64,000 nt of DNA from Lachnospiraceae bacterium (GTDB lineage Bacteria; Bacillota; Clostridia; Lachnospirales; Lachnospiraceae), in the NCBI GenBank assembly GCA_009774615.1, contig VSOC01000001.1, positions 33,952-97,951 of the forward strand, given 5' to 3'. Both the position numbers and the translations under genes were made by a program. Each line of letters begins with the position of its first letter. Position 1 is the stretch's first letter. The notes below the pieces were generated by a model. That model made no database searches, was not told the DNA's origin, and saw only the letters and a list, made by a program, of their open reading frames with translations. Positions 10,263 through 19,667 of the stretch are shown piece after piece.

Positions 10263-12736
10263 TGGATACGAAGGTTATTGAAACCTATGTTGAAAATTAC
10301 ATAAATGGTAACGCCAATGGTGATATGCCCACATTAATGAGGGAGAACTCCGCAACTGATAGCTTCCGGTATAATACAGCAAAGAGATTGGTTATTAATT
10401 TTGATAAATTCAAGTCTGGAGCTGCAAGTAAGGATGTCTTTTTGTGCTCGTTAAGAAACTATTTGTTGGTTTTTCAAAATGAAATATCTATTCCGGATGG
10501 AATGATTTCACCAGAGAATGAGTACGGCATTATCAAAAATGCCGAAGGGCTGTATTATGCAAGTATTGAGATGCCAGAATATATTGATTCTTTCTTTGTA
10601 GATCAGGCGTTCCAGAGAAAAAAAGTAGGAATTAAAGCGGAAAAGCAGAAAGATGTATTCTATGGTAATAATGCATACATTTATAATATGACGCACTTTA
10701 AGGAATTTAAGTCTTTAGAGCAGAAACTGGCAGTGTTTGGAGCATTGTACACACCAGAAGGATATACTACTTTGGTTTCACTTCCGACTGGTGGTGGAAA
10801 AAGCTTAATAACACAAACAATGGCATACCAACAAGAGGGATTAACAATCGTTATTGTTCCGACGGTTTCATTAGCAATAGATCAGGTTCGTAATGCTAAG
10901 AACAATGTCAAGCATAATACAGATAATGAAATTTTCTGTTATTACAGCGGAATTAATTTGGAACGTAAGAATGCACTTAGAAATGCGATAAAAGCTGAGG
11001 CTGCCAGATTGCTGTTTATATCGCCGGAAGCGCTTATTAGAAACACTGAATTCGAGAATATGATAAATGTGGCGAATGCCAAAAAATATCTCAAAAATTT
11101 GATTATTGATGAGGCTCATATTGTTATTGCGTGGGGTGTTTTTTTTAGAGTTGATTATCAATGCCTTGAACCTTGGCGTAATGAACTGTTAGTAGTGAAC
11201 TCGCAGCTACGCACAGTTTTGTTATCTGCGACTTATACAAAAACAGCAGTGCTGAAACTTAAACAAATGTTTGCGACAACAGGAAAGTGGATTGAGGTTA
11301 GGTGTGATGCACTTAGACGTGAGCCACGTTATATGCTTGTGAAAGCAAAAAGTTATTCGGATAAAAGACGCAAAATGATTGAGTTGGTAAAGAAATTACC
11401 ACACCCGATAGTCATTTATATTAATTCACCAAAAGAAGCGGAAGAAATTAAGAAGACTCTTATTTCTGCTGGGCTTAATAGCTTAGAGATTTTTACTGGA
11501 AATACAAAGCCTGCTGAAAGAGAAAAAATAATAAAGGACTGGACAGATAATAGAATAGATTTAATTATTGCGACTTCTGCGTTTGGTGTGGGAGTAGATA
11601 AGGAAGACGTACGAACTGTAATGCATTTGTACATTCCGGATACACCAAATCAGTATTATCAGGAGCTTGGTCGAGGTGGTCGAGATGGATTGGTGAGTTT
11701 GAGTGTAATGTGTATCAATCCCGTCGATGATATAGATTCTGCATATAAGAGGATGAATAAAGTTCTCAGTGCAGATAAGATATGGGGACGTTGGCTTAGC
11801 ATGTATAAGAGTAAAACATCCCTGTGGTTTAAGGGAATGGTAACGCTAGATACGGCTGTGAAACCTATCTACAATGTTACAAAAGAGGATGACGATGCAA
11901 GCGAAATTGATATACAATGGAATGTTTATGTTATTCTTCTTTTGCGTAGATACAACCTGATTTCAATTAAATCAATGATTTATGATTCTAAAAATGAGTG
12001 TTATAAGATTCGTGTTGCTATATTGAATGATTCCCTTAGAGATGAGTCTACAACCGTTCCGGAAATTATAAATGAAATAAGGGATATTGAATCAGAAGGT
12101 TTTGAAAAGGAGATTAAAAGAATAAAAAATGGAGTAGAATTTAGCGACAGAAGCTGTTGGTCAGAAATGTTTTATTCTACATACGATAAAGTGTCCATGT
12201 ATTGCGGTGGGTGTTCAAAACACCAGTATCCAGAAATGATGGATGATGGAAAGTTCCCATTGCTATTGCCTGTAAAAGAGCCTAAAAAATCAATCTCACC
12301 AGAGTTGAATAAGCTGTGTCAGGGAGAAAATGAGGTTTTGGTTATAGGTGAAGATGATGATTTCTCTTTAATGAATCGTTATTTAAGTGCAGGTGCTAAC
12401 TTAATTGTTATAGAAGATACGAGTATTGAAAACGATTTTGATTTAATTCTCAATATGAGTAAACAGAGTAATGTAATGGTTATCGGAATCAAAGAATACC
12501 GTGAACTATGTGTGCAAGGTTCCGCTTATTATATGTCTGGAGGAGTTGTTGCTCTGTATAATTCCGGGGCTGATAAGGCATATGAATTTTGTTCAACGCT
12601 TAGAAAGTATAGAAGCAATGATATTAGATTGATTCATATTGTTAAAGACGATTACTTTATTCAAAAGGTTCAAAAGCCTATATCTGCTATGGTTGAAGGA
12701 CCAAAGATAGATAGTTATATTTTGGAAAGGATGTAG
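10262..12736 (+). CDS. RecQ-like DEAH helicase, DpdF-like
   Basis: Superfamily 2 helicase of 824 aa. I start it at the ATG that overlaps the previous stop (TAATG), with GGTGAAGAA just upstream; a longer in-frame reading from 10235 has no comparable site. Motifs: Walker A TGGGKS (176-181) within LVSLPTGGGKS, DEAH (283-286) in LIIDEAHIVIAWG, LLSATYTKTA, FGVGVDKEDVRTVMH, and ELGRGGRDG (468-476), the motif VI of RecQ-type helicases. No RQC or HRDC domain is apparent. A cysteine-containing segment (MYCGGCSKHQYPE, near 650) may bind metal. The last 150 residues look like a separate alpha/beta domain. DpdF of the Dpd system has this size and fold and follows DpdE, as here. Assignment as RecQ-like is firm; DpdF identity is inferred. 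Confidence 0.85.
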   Translation: MDTKVIETYVENYINGNANGDMPTLMRENSATDSFRYNTAKRLVINFDKFKSGAASKDVFLCSLRNYLLVFQNEISIPDGMISPENEYGIIKNAEGLYYASIEMPEYIDSFFVDQAFQRKKVGIKAEKQKDVFYGNNAYIYNMTHFKEFKSLEQKLAVFGALYTPEGYTTLVSLPTGGGKSLITQTMAYQQEGLTIVIVPTVSLAIDQVRNAKNNVKHNTDNEIFCYYSGINLERKNALRNAIKAEAARLLFISPEALIRNTEFENMINVANAKKYLKNLIIDEAHIVIAWGVFFRVDYQCLEPWRNELLVVNSQLRTVLLSATYTKTAVLKLKQMFATTGKWIEVRCDALRREPRYMLVKAKSYSDKRRKMIELVKKLPHPIVIYINSPKEAEEIKKTLISAGLNSLEIFTGNTKPAEREKIIKDWTDNRIDLIIATSAFGVGVDKEDVRTVMHLYIPDTPNQYYQELGRGGRDGLVSLSVMCINPVDDIDSAYKRMNKVLSADKIWGRWLSMYKSKTSLWFKGMVTLDTAVKPIYNVTKEDDDASEIDIQWNVYVILLLRRYNLISIKSMIYDSKNECYKIRVAILNDSLRDESTTVPEIINEIRDIESEGFEKEIKRIKNGVEFSDRSCWSEMFYSTYDKVSMYCGGCSKHQYPEMMDDGKFPLLLPVKEPKKSISPELNKLCQGENEVLVIGEDDDFSLMNRYLSAGANLIVIEDTSIENDFDLILNMSKQSNVMVIGIKEYRELCVQGSAYYMSGGVVALYNSGADKAYEFCSTLRKYRSNDIRLIHIVKDDYFIQKVQKPISAMVEGPKIDSYILERM

Positions 12737-12740
12737 GATT

Positions 12741-13535
12741 ATGTTTGGAAATAGAATGCAAACATCTGCAATACCTGAAAGAGTATATGCACTATGTAGA
12801 GAGGTGGCAAGCAAGCTAATGGATGAAAATTCATTGAAATTATTGCTTGAACCGCAGAATCTTGGAGGAAAAACTCCGTATTTTGGTATTGTAAGAACGG
12901 CGGCAGAACAATTGAAACTTATAAATACAAAGGAAAATACAATTTCCTTAGCGGTAGATAAGGATGTCATAAAAAGCATGGATAGCATGAGGCATTATAT
13001 CAATATGCACCTGGAGCTTGTTTCCGATAGCTTGTTCTATAAGGTTACTCAAGGGTATTTAGACATGGGTACAGAAGTACTTAACCATAATAGCGTTTCT
13101 AAAATGAGTGATGTTATGGGGTGTTATATCGGGGAAAAAGTAATTGAGGATGATATGCGAGCATGGAGATTCTGGATGGCATTTCTGGGATTTGGATATA
13201 TGCATGAACCACAGGCTGGTGCTGTAGGTATTTTACTTCCTAATACAGCCGTTTTTCTTAGAGATATTATTGAGAGTCTTAAATTAAAGATAAAAACAGA
13301 ATATAGGATAGATGAATTTGTTGATGAAATTATGCCATATGCAAAAATAACTTTGCATAATGCTGTTGATACAAAGACATTTAATTATGGATTTTCTAAT
13401 GCGATTAGAATGCTCAATGATCTAGGTGTAATAAGGGCTGAACATAGACTGGATGCTCAAGAAATATGGACATTATATCCATGTGAAGGACATGATCTTG
13501 AAACTACAGTTACCCATATTACGATAGGGGGTTGA
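12741..13535 (+). CDS. Unknown 264-aa protein in the DpdG position
   Basis: I do not recognise a catalytic motif in this 264-aa soluble protein. It is predicted helical with few cysteines, and the C-terminal part (NYGFSNAIRMLNDLGVIRAE) reads like a winged-helix DNA-binding or interaction domain. It sits four bases after the RecQ-like gene, and its TGA lies in the ribosome-binding region of the ATPase gene, so all three are probably made together. In Dpd clusters the small gene between the RecQ-like helicase and the large ATPase is dpdG, and size and position fit. A role as adaptor between the helicases and the ATPase is a guess from position only. Confidence 0.55.
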   Translation: MFGNRMQTSAIPERVYALCREVASKLMDENSLKLLLEPQNLGGKTPYFGIVRTAAEQLKLINTKENTISLAVDKDVIKSMDSMRHYINMHLELVSDSLFYKVTQGYLDMGTEVLNHNSVSKMSDVMGCYIGEKVIEDDMRAWRFWMAFLGFGYMHEPQAGAVGILLPNTAVFLRDIIESLKLKIKTEYRIDEFVDEIMPYAKITLHNAVDTKTFNYGFSNAIRMLNDLGVIRAEHRLDAQEIWTLYPCEGHDLETTVTHITIGG

Positions 13536-13537
13536 GT

Positions 13538-16500
13538 ATGAATTCAGAAATTGCAAAGCAAAGATTATCAGAAGTAGTAAGAATAGATACGATTACCAGT
13601 TCCTATGGTGATTTTATGGCTACGCATGTTCCTTTTAAACAAATTCAGTTACAAAAGGAATATGATGTTAGCTCAGCATCCAAAACATATACGGAAGAAC
13701 AAATATACAAAAAGGTGGTATTAAATCCAAAAGATCAACACCAGTTTGTTCTTGTAATTGGTTCAAGTGGTGCAGGTAAATCTCACCTAATCAGATGGTT
13801 TGATGCAAAAATAGAAAAACAAAAACCAGACAGTGAGGTTGTTCTTTTTGTACGAAGAAGTGACAACACATTGAAAGGAACAATAAAACAGCTTCTTGAA
13901 AAGCCCGAGGTTGCATCTATTCAGAATAAGGATTTATATGAAAGGCTGGTTAATGCGACATCAACTATTAGTGAGAGCAAATTGATGAATGCTATTTATC
14001 ATCAATTCATTGTTGAAATAGAGGATGATAATGGAGAGGACATTGATTACATCAACAATGTCGATAGAAAAAGAATTGTGCCGCTTTTAAATAATGAGTT
14101 GTTTAAAGCAAGAATGATAGCGGATGATGGACCTATAGCAAGAATTTATTCCAAGGTAGCAGAAAGTAATGTATCAGATAATCGTGATGTGGTTCCGGAA
14201 TTTCTTCCGGAAGATTTTCAGGTCGATATTGCATTTTGCGATAAGGTTCAATATGACGGAGGAGATAAAAAAGCAGTACGCTTACTTGAAAAGTTATACA
14301 TGGAGCCAGAGGGTGCAGATGCTGTAGCTAAATATCTTAATTCAAAGGTAGACACAGTAATTCAAAGTTGTGCAGGATTGGAACCAGGGGACTTTGAACA
14401 GGTATTCAAAGAAATACGAAAAGAATTAAAGAAGCAAGGAAAATCATTAACGCTGTTGATAGAAGACATTACTGCTTTTACAGGTGTCAATGAAGCATTA
14501 TTAAATGTACTCACTACATGGCATACCGGTGATTATGAGCAGGAAGGTATGTGCAGAATTTCTTCAATCATTGGAACTACCAGCGAATACTATAAGAGTA
14601 ACTTCCGTGATAATTACAAGGATCGAGTTACTCAGTTTATTGTTATTCCAGATGACGTATTTGGTTCAAGCGAAGATGATTTATGCGAATTTGTAGGAAG
14701 ATATTTAAATGCAATGTCTTTGCCAAAAGATGAAGTAGACACGTGGGCTAATTCAGATGGATCAGGAGATTCTTTACCAGTGCATGAAGTGAAGCAGGGC
14801 AATGGATGGGATGTGGCAGTAACTGAAGAAGGAAAATCGTTAAATCTTTTTCCATTTTCAAGAAGATCAATAGTATATTTGTATTATAATTTTTTGCAGG
14901 AAAATTACAGAACTCCACGCTACCTGTTAAGAGATATTGTTGAAAAAACTGTCAGAGATGCTTTGTGGAATTTTAATAATTTTCCGGGATTTAAGATTGT
15001 TAATACAAATATTAATTCAAACCTTAGAGATGCTATTCAAAAGACTGGTGTTTCAAATGAACAATTTGAAAGAATGTATCTCTTTATGTGTATCTGGGGT
15101 GATGCAACAACTGATACCTATCAAGAGGGTGAATATACATATATTTCTGGACTTTCTACACAAGTATATGAGGATATGCGTTTTCCTCTGATAAATGGAA
15201 AGAAGGTTTCTGGAAAACCTATACAAACAAAGCCGGTAAGCCAGGCAGATGGACAAGCTTCTATAAGCACGACTGTGGTTAAAACACCGGCTCAGATTGC
15301 AGCAGAACAGAAACTTCAAGTGGAGAGGGCACAGTTAAATGAAAGCTTGCAGGTAATAGAGAACTGGATTGCAGGCGGAACCATTAATGTTGGAGCAACG
15401 ACAGGTAATGTAGTCTTGATTTCAAAAGCAAGAGAAGATATGTGCAGTTACCTTTACTCAGCTATTGATTGGCAAGCTGAGGGTGTATCAATGGATAATA
15501 TTGATAAGATTAAAAAGGTAAAGGAGCGTTTGGTTGGTTTTGAACGTCAGAAACGTGGAGTTGATCAGATGTTCTATAAACTTCCAGCAGATAGAGAAAC
15601 ACAAGCTGTTATCGAAGCATTTCTTGAGTGGAATGTACTTGGAAAACGCAGTTGGAATTTTGATGGTGCGGATAGTCGCGTATATCGAGTTCAGCTTTGG
15701 ACAGAGAAAATAAAGAAGCCATTAATTGAAGCAATTACATCATTTGAGAATAGAGAGATAGACTACTTTAAATGTGCAATGATGGCAGAATTTTATAGAA
15801 TTATTCTTTTGGGTTCATCGAAGGCTACAACAGTTGAAGGTTTAAAGGCAGAACATATTCTTGATAATGGAATAAGAGGTTTAGGGGTTAACTCTCATTC
15901 TGATGCGTGGAATTCGTTGCTTAGCATTATTACTAGAAGTGAGAATGATAAAATTAATAGGGAAACTGTCATACAGTATTGCAATGTCATTCAGGGTGAG
16001 AGCCATGCACAGGTTTTTTTGGATAGAGAGAAATTTGATGCAATGGTTAGAACTGTTAAAAATGAGAAGTTGACGATTGAATCTTCTATATTGGATTTGA
16101 TGGATCCAGTGAAGCCTCGTAGGGATGCCAGAGATTATCTTAGAATGATTCTAGAAAGACTTGATAAAGTTCAAGAAGATGAACTCGCTAAGGCTGCTGA
16201 AATAATGGCAACTATTAAAGAAAACTTCGGAACAACGGATGTTGATGATGAAGACATTGAGGATATGGTCGAAAAAATTGTTGAGTTTTATAGAACTGCT
16301 GAAGATGGTAAATTGCCTGGAAAGTACGATCAGGAATTATTTAATGAAGTTAAAAAATACTCAACATCAACAAGTAAAGCAATTAAGGAAATAGTTGCTG
16401 CACAGAAGAAAACTAACGCTTTGGATTGCATATTGGCATTCTCGCAGGATCCAATAAGAAAGGTAGAAAAATTGGATCAGCTTTTAAAGAAAGTGGTTGT

Positions 16501-16657
16501 TGATATGGCAAAGATACAGGCTGAACTTACCATTAGAAAAGAAAAGCTTGGAGGAGGTAGTAATCCTTCTGGTTCACAGAATATATTTGATAATGAGAAA
16601 GTCATTATTAGTGAATGCAACAAGGTATTGGCAAGATTGGAGGGAACAGAATGTTAA
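13538..16657 (+). CDS. Large P-loop ATPase, DpdH-like
   Basis: A 1039-aa AAA/STAND-like ATPase. The ATG at 13538 follows AGGGGG by six bases. Walker A is GSSGAGKS (residues 75-82) after a strand VLVIG; Walker B is LLIEDI (E309-D310) at the end of a run of hydrophobic residues; IIGTTSEYY downstream is a plausible sensor 1 (T/N-containing strand). A proline- and threonine-rich linker lies near residue 560, followed by a long helical region and a final coiled-coil-like stretch (about 880-1000). Such ATPases load or remodel DNA-bound complexes. Size and place after the DpdG-like gene match DpdH. The stop overlaps the next start (ATGTTAA). Confidence is high for ATPase, moderate for the Dpd comparison. 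Confidence 0.75.
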   Translation: MNSEIAKQRLSEVVRIDTITSSYGDFMATHVPFKQIQLQKEYDVSSASKTYTEEQIYKKVVLNPKDQHQFVLVIGSSGAGKSHLIRWFDAKIEKQKPDSEVVLFVRRSDNTLKGTIKQLLEKPEVASIQNKDLYERLVNATSTISESKLMNAIYHQFIVEIEDDNGEDIDYINNVDRKRIVPLLNNELFKARMIADDGPIARIYSKVAESNVSDNRDVVPEFLPEDFQVDIAFCDKVQYDGGDKKAVRLLEKLYMEPEGADAVAKYLNSKVDTVIQSCAGLEPGDFEQVFKEIRKELKKQGKSLTLLIEDITAFTGVNEALLNVLTTWHTGDYEQEGMCRISSIIGTTSEYYKSNFRDNYKDRVTQFIVIPDDVFGSSEDDLCEFVGRYLNAMSLPKDEVDTWANSDGSGDSLPVHEVKQGNGWDVAVTEEGKSLNLFPFSRRSIVYLYYNFLQENYRTPRYLLRDIVEKTVRDALWNFNNFPGFKIVNTNINSNLRDAIQKTGVSNEQFERMYLFMCIWGDATTDTYQEGEYTYISGLSTQVYEDMRFPLINGKKVSGKPIQTKPVSQADGQASISTTVVKTPAQIAAEQKLQVERAQLNESLQVIENWIAGGTINVGATTGNVVLISKAREDMCSYLYSAIDWQAEGVSMDNIDKIKKVKERLVGFERQKRGVDQMFYKLPADRETQAVIEAFLEWNVLGKRSWNFDGADSRVYRVQLWTEKIKKPLIEAITSFENREIDYFKCAMMAEFYRIILLGSSKATTVEGLKAEHILDNGIRGLGVNSHSDAWNSLLSIITRSENDKINRETVIQYCNVIQGESHAQVFLDREKFDAMVRTVKNEKLTIESSILDLMDPVKPRRDARDYLRMILERLDKVQEDELAKAAEIMATIKENFGTTDVDDEDIEDMVEKIVEFYRTAEDGKLPGKYDQELFNEVKKYSTSTSKAIKEIVAAQKKTNALDCILAFSQDPIRKVEKLDQLLKKVVVDMAKIQAELTIRKEKLGGGSNPSGSQNIFDNEKVIISECNKVLARLEGTEC

Positions 16658-17310
16658 TTGATACATTAAATGAATGCATAATTGATATGAAAACTGTTCG
16701 CGAAATGGAAACAGCATCTGCAGATACTAAGAAGCAAGCAACAGCGGATTATAACTTTAAGCAGCTGATTGTTAGTTTGAAGCAAATGATTGCTGAAGTT
16801 GACCTTGCTGTTGAAAATTCGGGATTCCGTCCTTCAGCAAATGTTGTAAGCGCATTGAAGACTTTTCTGGGAGCTTGTGATAAAGTTATCCAGGCTGGAG
16901 CGGCTAATAATGCAACAACACAGTATCTTTCATTAGAATCAAAAAAACTATATGTTGCCATTGGTCAAGAGTGGACATTATTTTACACCGAATATACACA
17001 AAATACGCTTAGTCTTCTTAATACAATAAAAGGAATTTTGAAGGATGAAAAAAAGGCTATTTATGCTGCAAATAAGATTAAGAAAGCTTCTACATGGAAT
17101 ACTAATATAGAGAACTATAATTACTTGAAACTAGGTATGAATGAAGCAGAAGAACTTTTGAATGAACTTGGACTTGATGAAGACTCTCAAATTTTAGAGT
17201 TTCTTAAATTGGTAAGTGCAGGTAAGGCTACTATTTTGAATCTAACTGAAGATATTTTGAAGTGGATAAGAGATGAAAACTTGGCGGGGAAGATGCAAAT
17301 ACGATTATAG
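16651..17310 (+). CDS. Unknown 220-aa helical protein
   Basis: Start chosen at 16651, where GGAGGGAACAG gives a good ribosome-binding site and the ATG overlaps the stop of the large ATPase. The longer frame from 16615 would overlap the ATPase by more than 40 bases. The product is almost entirely helical (MLIDTLNECIIDMKTVREME at the front, many Q/K/E residues) and has no membrane segment, signal peptide or catalytic motif I can name. Tight coupling suggests a subunit or regulator of the ATPase. By position it could correspond to DpdI, but I have no sequence evidence for that. A gap of 34 bases separates it from the GHKL ATPase gene, the largest internal gap of the downstream half of the operon. 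Confidence 0.6.
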   Translation: MLIDTLNECIIDMKTVREMETASADTKKQATADYNFKQLIVSLKQMIAEVDLAVENSGFRPSANVVSALKTFLGACDKVIQAGAANNATTQYLSLESKKLYVAIGQEWTLFYTEYTQNTLSLLNTIKGILKDEKKAIYAANKIKKASTWNTNIENYNYLKLGMNEAEELLNELGLDEDSQILEFLKLVSAGKATILNLTEDILKWIRDENLAGKMQIRL

Positions 17311-17344
17311 GAAATATAAAATAAAGCAGAAAGGATGATGTGAT

Positions 17345-18673
17345 ATGGATGAGGCGAGAATAAATCAGAAAATAGAATGGGATAGTGACGAACAGACTGT
17401 AGATGCTTCTCCTACTAAGGGATTTTTTATTTTTATGATTACAAGAGATATATATATTAAACCTGCAATAGTTGAACTTATTGATAATGCTATTGATGGT
17501 GCCAAACGTGTATGTCCAGATGGAAATTACAAGGGTAAGAAGGTGGAAATTTTATTCGATAGTGAAAAATTTATTATTCGTGACAACTGTGGCGGTATAG
17601 GCATTGAAACAGCAACTAAGTATGCTTTTAAGTTTGGAAGACCGGAAGACAGACCAGATGAAGGTGAACAATTATTCACAGGTGTCTTTGGTATAGGAAT
17701 GAAAAGAGCATTGTTTAAGTTGGGAAGGTATTTTACGGTTAAATCTACTACACATATTGATAGCTTTACGGTTGATGTTGATGTTGATGAATGGATAAAG
17801 GATCAAAAAAACTGGACATTTCCTATTACCATAGAGAATAAAGAAGGTTTAGAATGTGGAACAGAAATTGTAGTTGAAAAATTAAACAAGGAAAGCAAAT
17901 TACGATTTGGTACACAAACTTTTGAAAATGAACTGATTTCATATATCGAGAAATATCGTTCTGTTGAAACAGAAAAAGGATTAGAGATATATGTTAATGA
18001 AAAACTTATAACTACGGCTAAAGAAAGTATCATTGAAAATGAGTCGATTATCCCATATAAATCTATAATTGAAGATAAAGATGGTATTATTCGTATTGTA
18101 GCTGGAATTACGCATTATGGAAAGCCACAAAATGCTGGATGGTATATATATTGTAATGGAAGATTGGTCTTGTATGCAGATAAAACAGAAACTACCGGAT
18201 GGGGGAATGATTATAGATTATATCACCCTTCTTTAGCAGCCTTCAGAGGATATGTTTTTTTTGAGTCTAGTAATCTGCTTGCTTTGCCGTGGAACACAAC
18301 AAAAACAGGAGTTGATAATTTAAATCGTTTATATGTGTTGGCAAGAGAAAAGATGAAAGAAGCGGCTCAGCAAGTGTTTAGGGCTATTGATGACGTAAAA
18401 AAGACAATGGATGTTGATACGGAAAGTTTTGAGGAGCAGCCTTTTATGAAGGGGGCTAAAGAAGTTGATATGAGTTATTCTTATTTAACCTCAATAAAAA
18501 CCACATCAGACTTTAAAATTACTCAACCCGAAGAAAGACCGAGAATAGCAAGAATTAGTTTCACAAAATTGGCAGAAGATGTTGAAAAGGTTCAAAAGCA
18601 TATTGGTGCTGGTAGCAGAAAAGAGTTAGGTGAGAAACTATTCCAATATTATGTAGAAATGGAGGATATATAA
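17345..18673 (+). CDS. GHKL (Hsp90/MutL/MORC-like) ATPase
   Basis: A 442-aa protein with a complete Bergerat ATP-binding fold at its front: N-box ELIDNAIDGA (E44, D47, N48), G1 box DNCGGIG (80-86) and G2 box GVFGIGMKRALFKLG (113 onward). The part after residue 150 resembles the S5-like transducer domain of MutL/MORC proteins, including a basic residue that could reach the active site (WNTTKTGVDN near 315). There is no histidine-kinase dimerisation region and no membrane segment. Proteins of this kind act as ATP-operated clamps on DNA. It is followed after one base by the next gene. This gene is not part of the Dpd set as I know it, so it and its partner may be an extra module of the island. 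Confidence 0.8.
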   Translation: MDEARINQKIEWDSDEQTVDASPTKGFFIFMITRDIYIKPAIVELIDNAIDGAKRVCPDGNYKGKKVEILFDSEKFIIRDNCGGIGIETATKYAFKFGRPEDRPDEGEQLFTGVFGIGMKRALFKLGRYFTVKSTTHIDSFTVDVDVDEWIKDQKNWTFPITIENKEGLECGTEIVVEKLNKESKLRFGTQTFENELISYIEKYRSVETEKGLEIYVNEKLITTAKESIIENESIIPYKSIIEDKDGIIRIVAGITHYGKPQNAGWYIYCNGRLVLYADKTETTGWGNDYRLYHPSLAAFRGYVFFESSNLLALPWNTTKTGVDNLNRLYVLAREKMKEAAQQVFRAIDDVKKTMDVDTESFEEQPFMKGAKEVDMSYSYLTSIKTTSDFKITQPEERPRIARISFTKLAEDVEKVQKHIGAGSRKELGEKLFQYYVEMEDI

Positions 18674-18674
18674 G

Positions 18675-19667
18675 ATGAGGTCAGATAATTCAAATATGAC
18701 CATAAATTATACTGTTCGACCATGCAAAAGCGTTGAAAGGAAAATGATGTGTGAGATGATTTCTGCTATAGGTGAGATAAGTCCAATTACAGATTCTACG
18801 TCAAGATATATAGGGATGGGAGCTAAGTTTTTTACGGATTTTAGTTTGATTCACAGAATGTTTGGACTGACTGAAATGTATAGTATAGAAAAGAGCAGTT
18901 CTGAGGAAGATATTAAAAGATTTGAATTCAATAAACCATATAATTGTATCACAATGATCTTTCAGAGGACTACGGACTTTTTAAACTCAACAAAATTCCC
19001 ACCAAAAGATAAACGTAATATCATTTGGCTAGATTATGATGGTGGATTTAGAAGTGATATGCTTCAGGATGTGCAAATTTCAGTTAAAAAGTCATCTTCC
19101 TTTAGTTTGATTTTTGTGAGTTTGAATATTGACTTTGGGAGTAAGTATAAAGCGGCATGTCCATCTGATAAACTTGAAATCTTTAATATTAGAGTAGGAA
19201 ATGACAATTATACAAAAAATGTAAGACCTAAAGATTTGGCTGGGGATGGTTTGATTCGTTCGATTATTAAGATATTTAATCTAGCTATAGAAGAAGCATT
19301 GTTGGATATTAATTCAGGAGAAAGAGGTGAAAATGATTTGCAGTGTAAGCAGATTGCCTGTTTTAAATATGCTGACTCACAAGCACCAATGCTTACTATA
19401 GGTTGGATTACATATTACAAGAATGAAATTGATACAGTAAATAATTGCAAAATAAAGAAACTGGATTATTATAATGAAACAGATAGTCCATATGATATTT
19501 CAGTTCCACCATTAACTTTGAAAGAAGTAGGAGTGTTAAATAGAAATTTGCCAAATATTCAATTACCAGTACCAGGAGCAGAGTTTCTTACAAAAGATGA
19601 AGTGACAAAATATTCAAAAATATATAGATATTACCCTGCTCTAACAGAATCAAATATGGTACTTTAA
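18675..19667 (+). CDS. Unknown 330-aa partner of the GHKL ATPase
   Basis: Last intact gene of the island. GGAGG lies ten bases before the ATG, inside the end of the GHKL gene, so the two are coupled. I cannot name the family. Residues YIGMGAKFFTDFSLIHRMFG (about 45-65) followed by MYSIE could be a glycine-containing first strand and an acidic second strand of a Rossmann-like fold, and IIWLDYDGG (near 115) could be a fourth strand, which would suit a methyltransferase-like domain. This is only a structural guess. There are no membrane segments. It may be the effector that the GHKL clamp controls. Confidence 0.5.
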   Translation: MRSDNSNMTINYTVRPCKSVERKMMCEMISAIGEISPITDSTSRYIGMGAKFFTDFSLIHRMFGLTEMYSIEKSSSEEDIKRFEFNKPYNCITMIFQRTTDFLNSTKFPPKDKRNIIWLDYDGGFRSDMLQDVQISVKKSSSFSLIFVSLNIDFGSKYKAACPSDKLEIFNIRVGNDNYTKNVRPKDLAGDGLIRSIIKIFNLAIEEALLDINSGERGENDLQCKQIACFKYADSQAPMLTIGWITYYKNEIDTVNNCKIKKLDYYNETDSPYDISVPPLTLKEVGVLNRNLPNIQLPVPGAEFLTKDEVTKYSKIYRYYPALTESNMVL

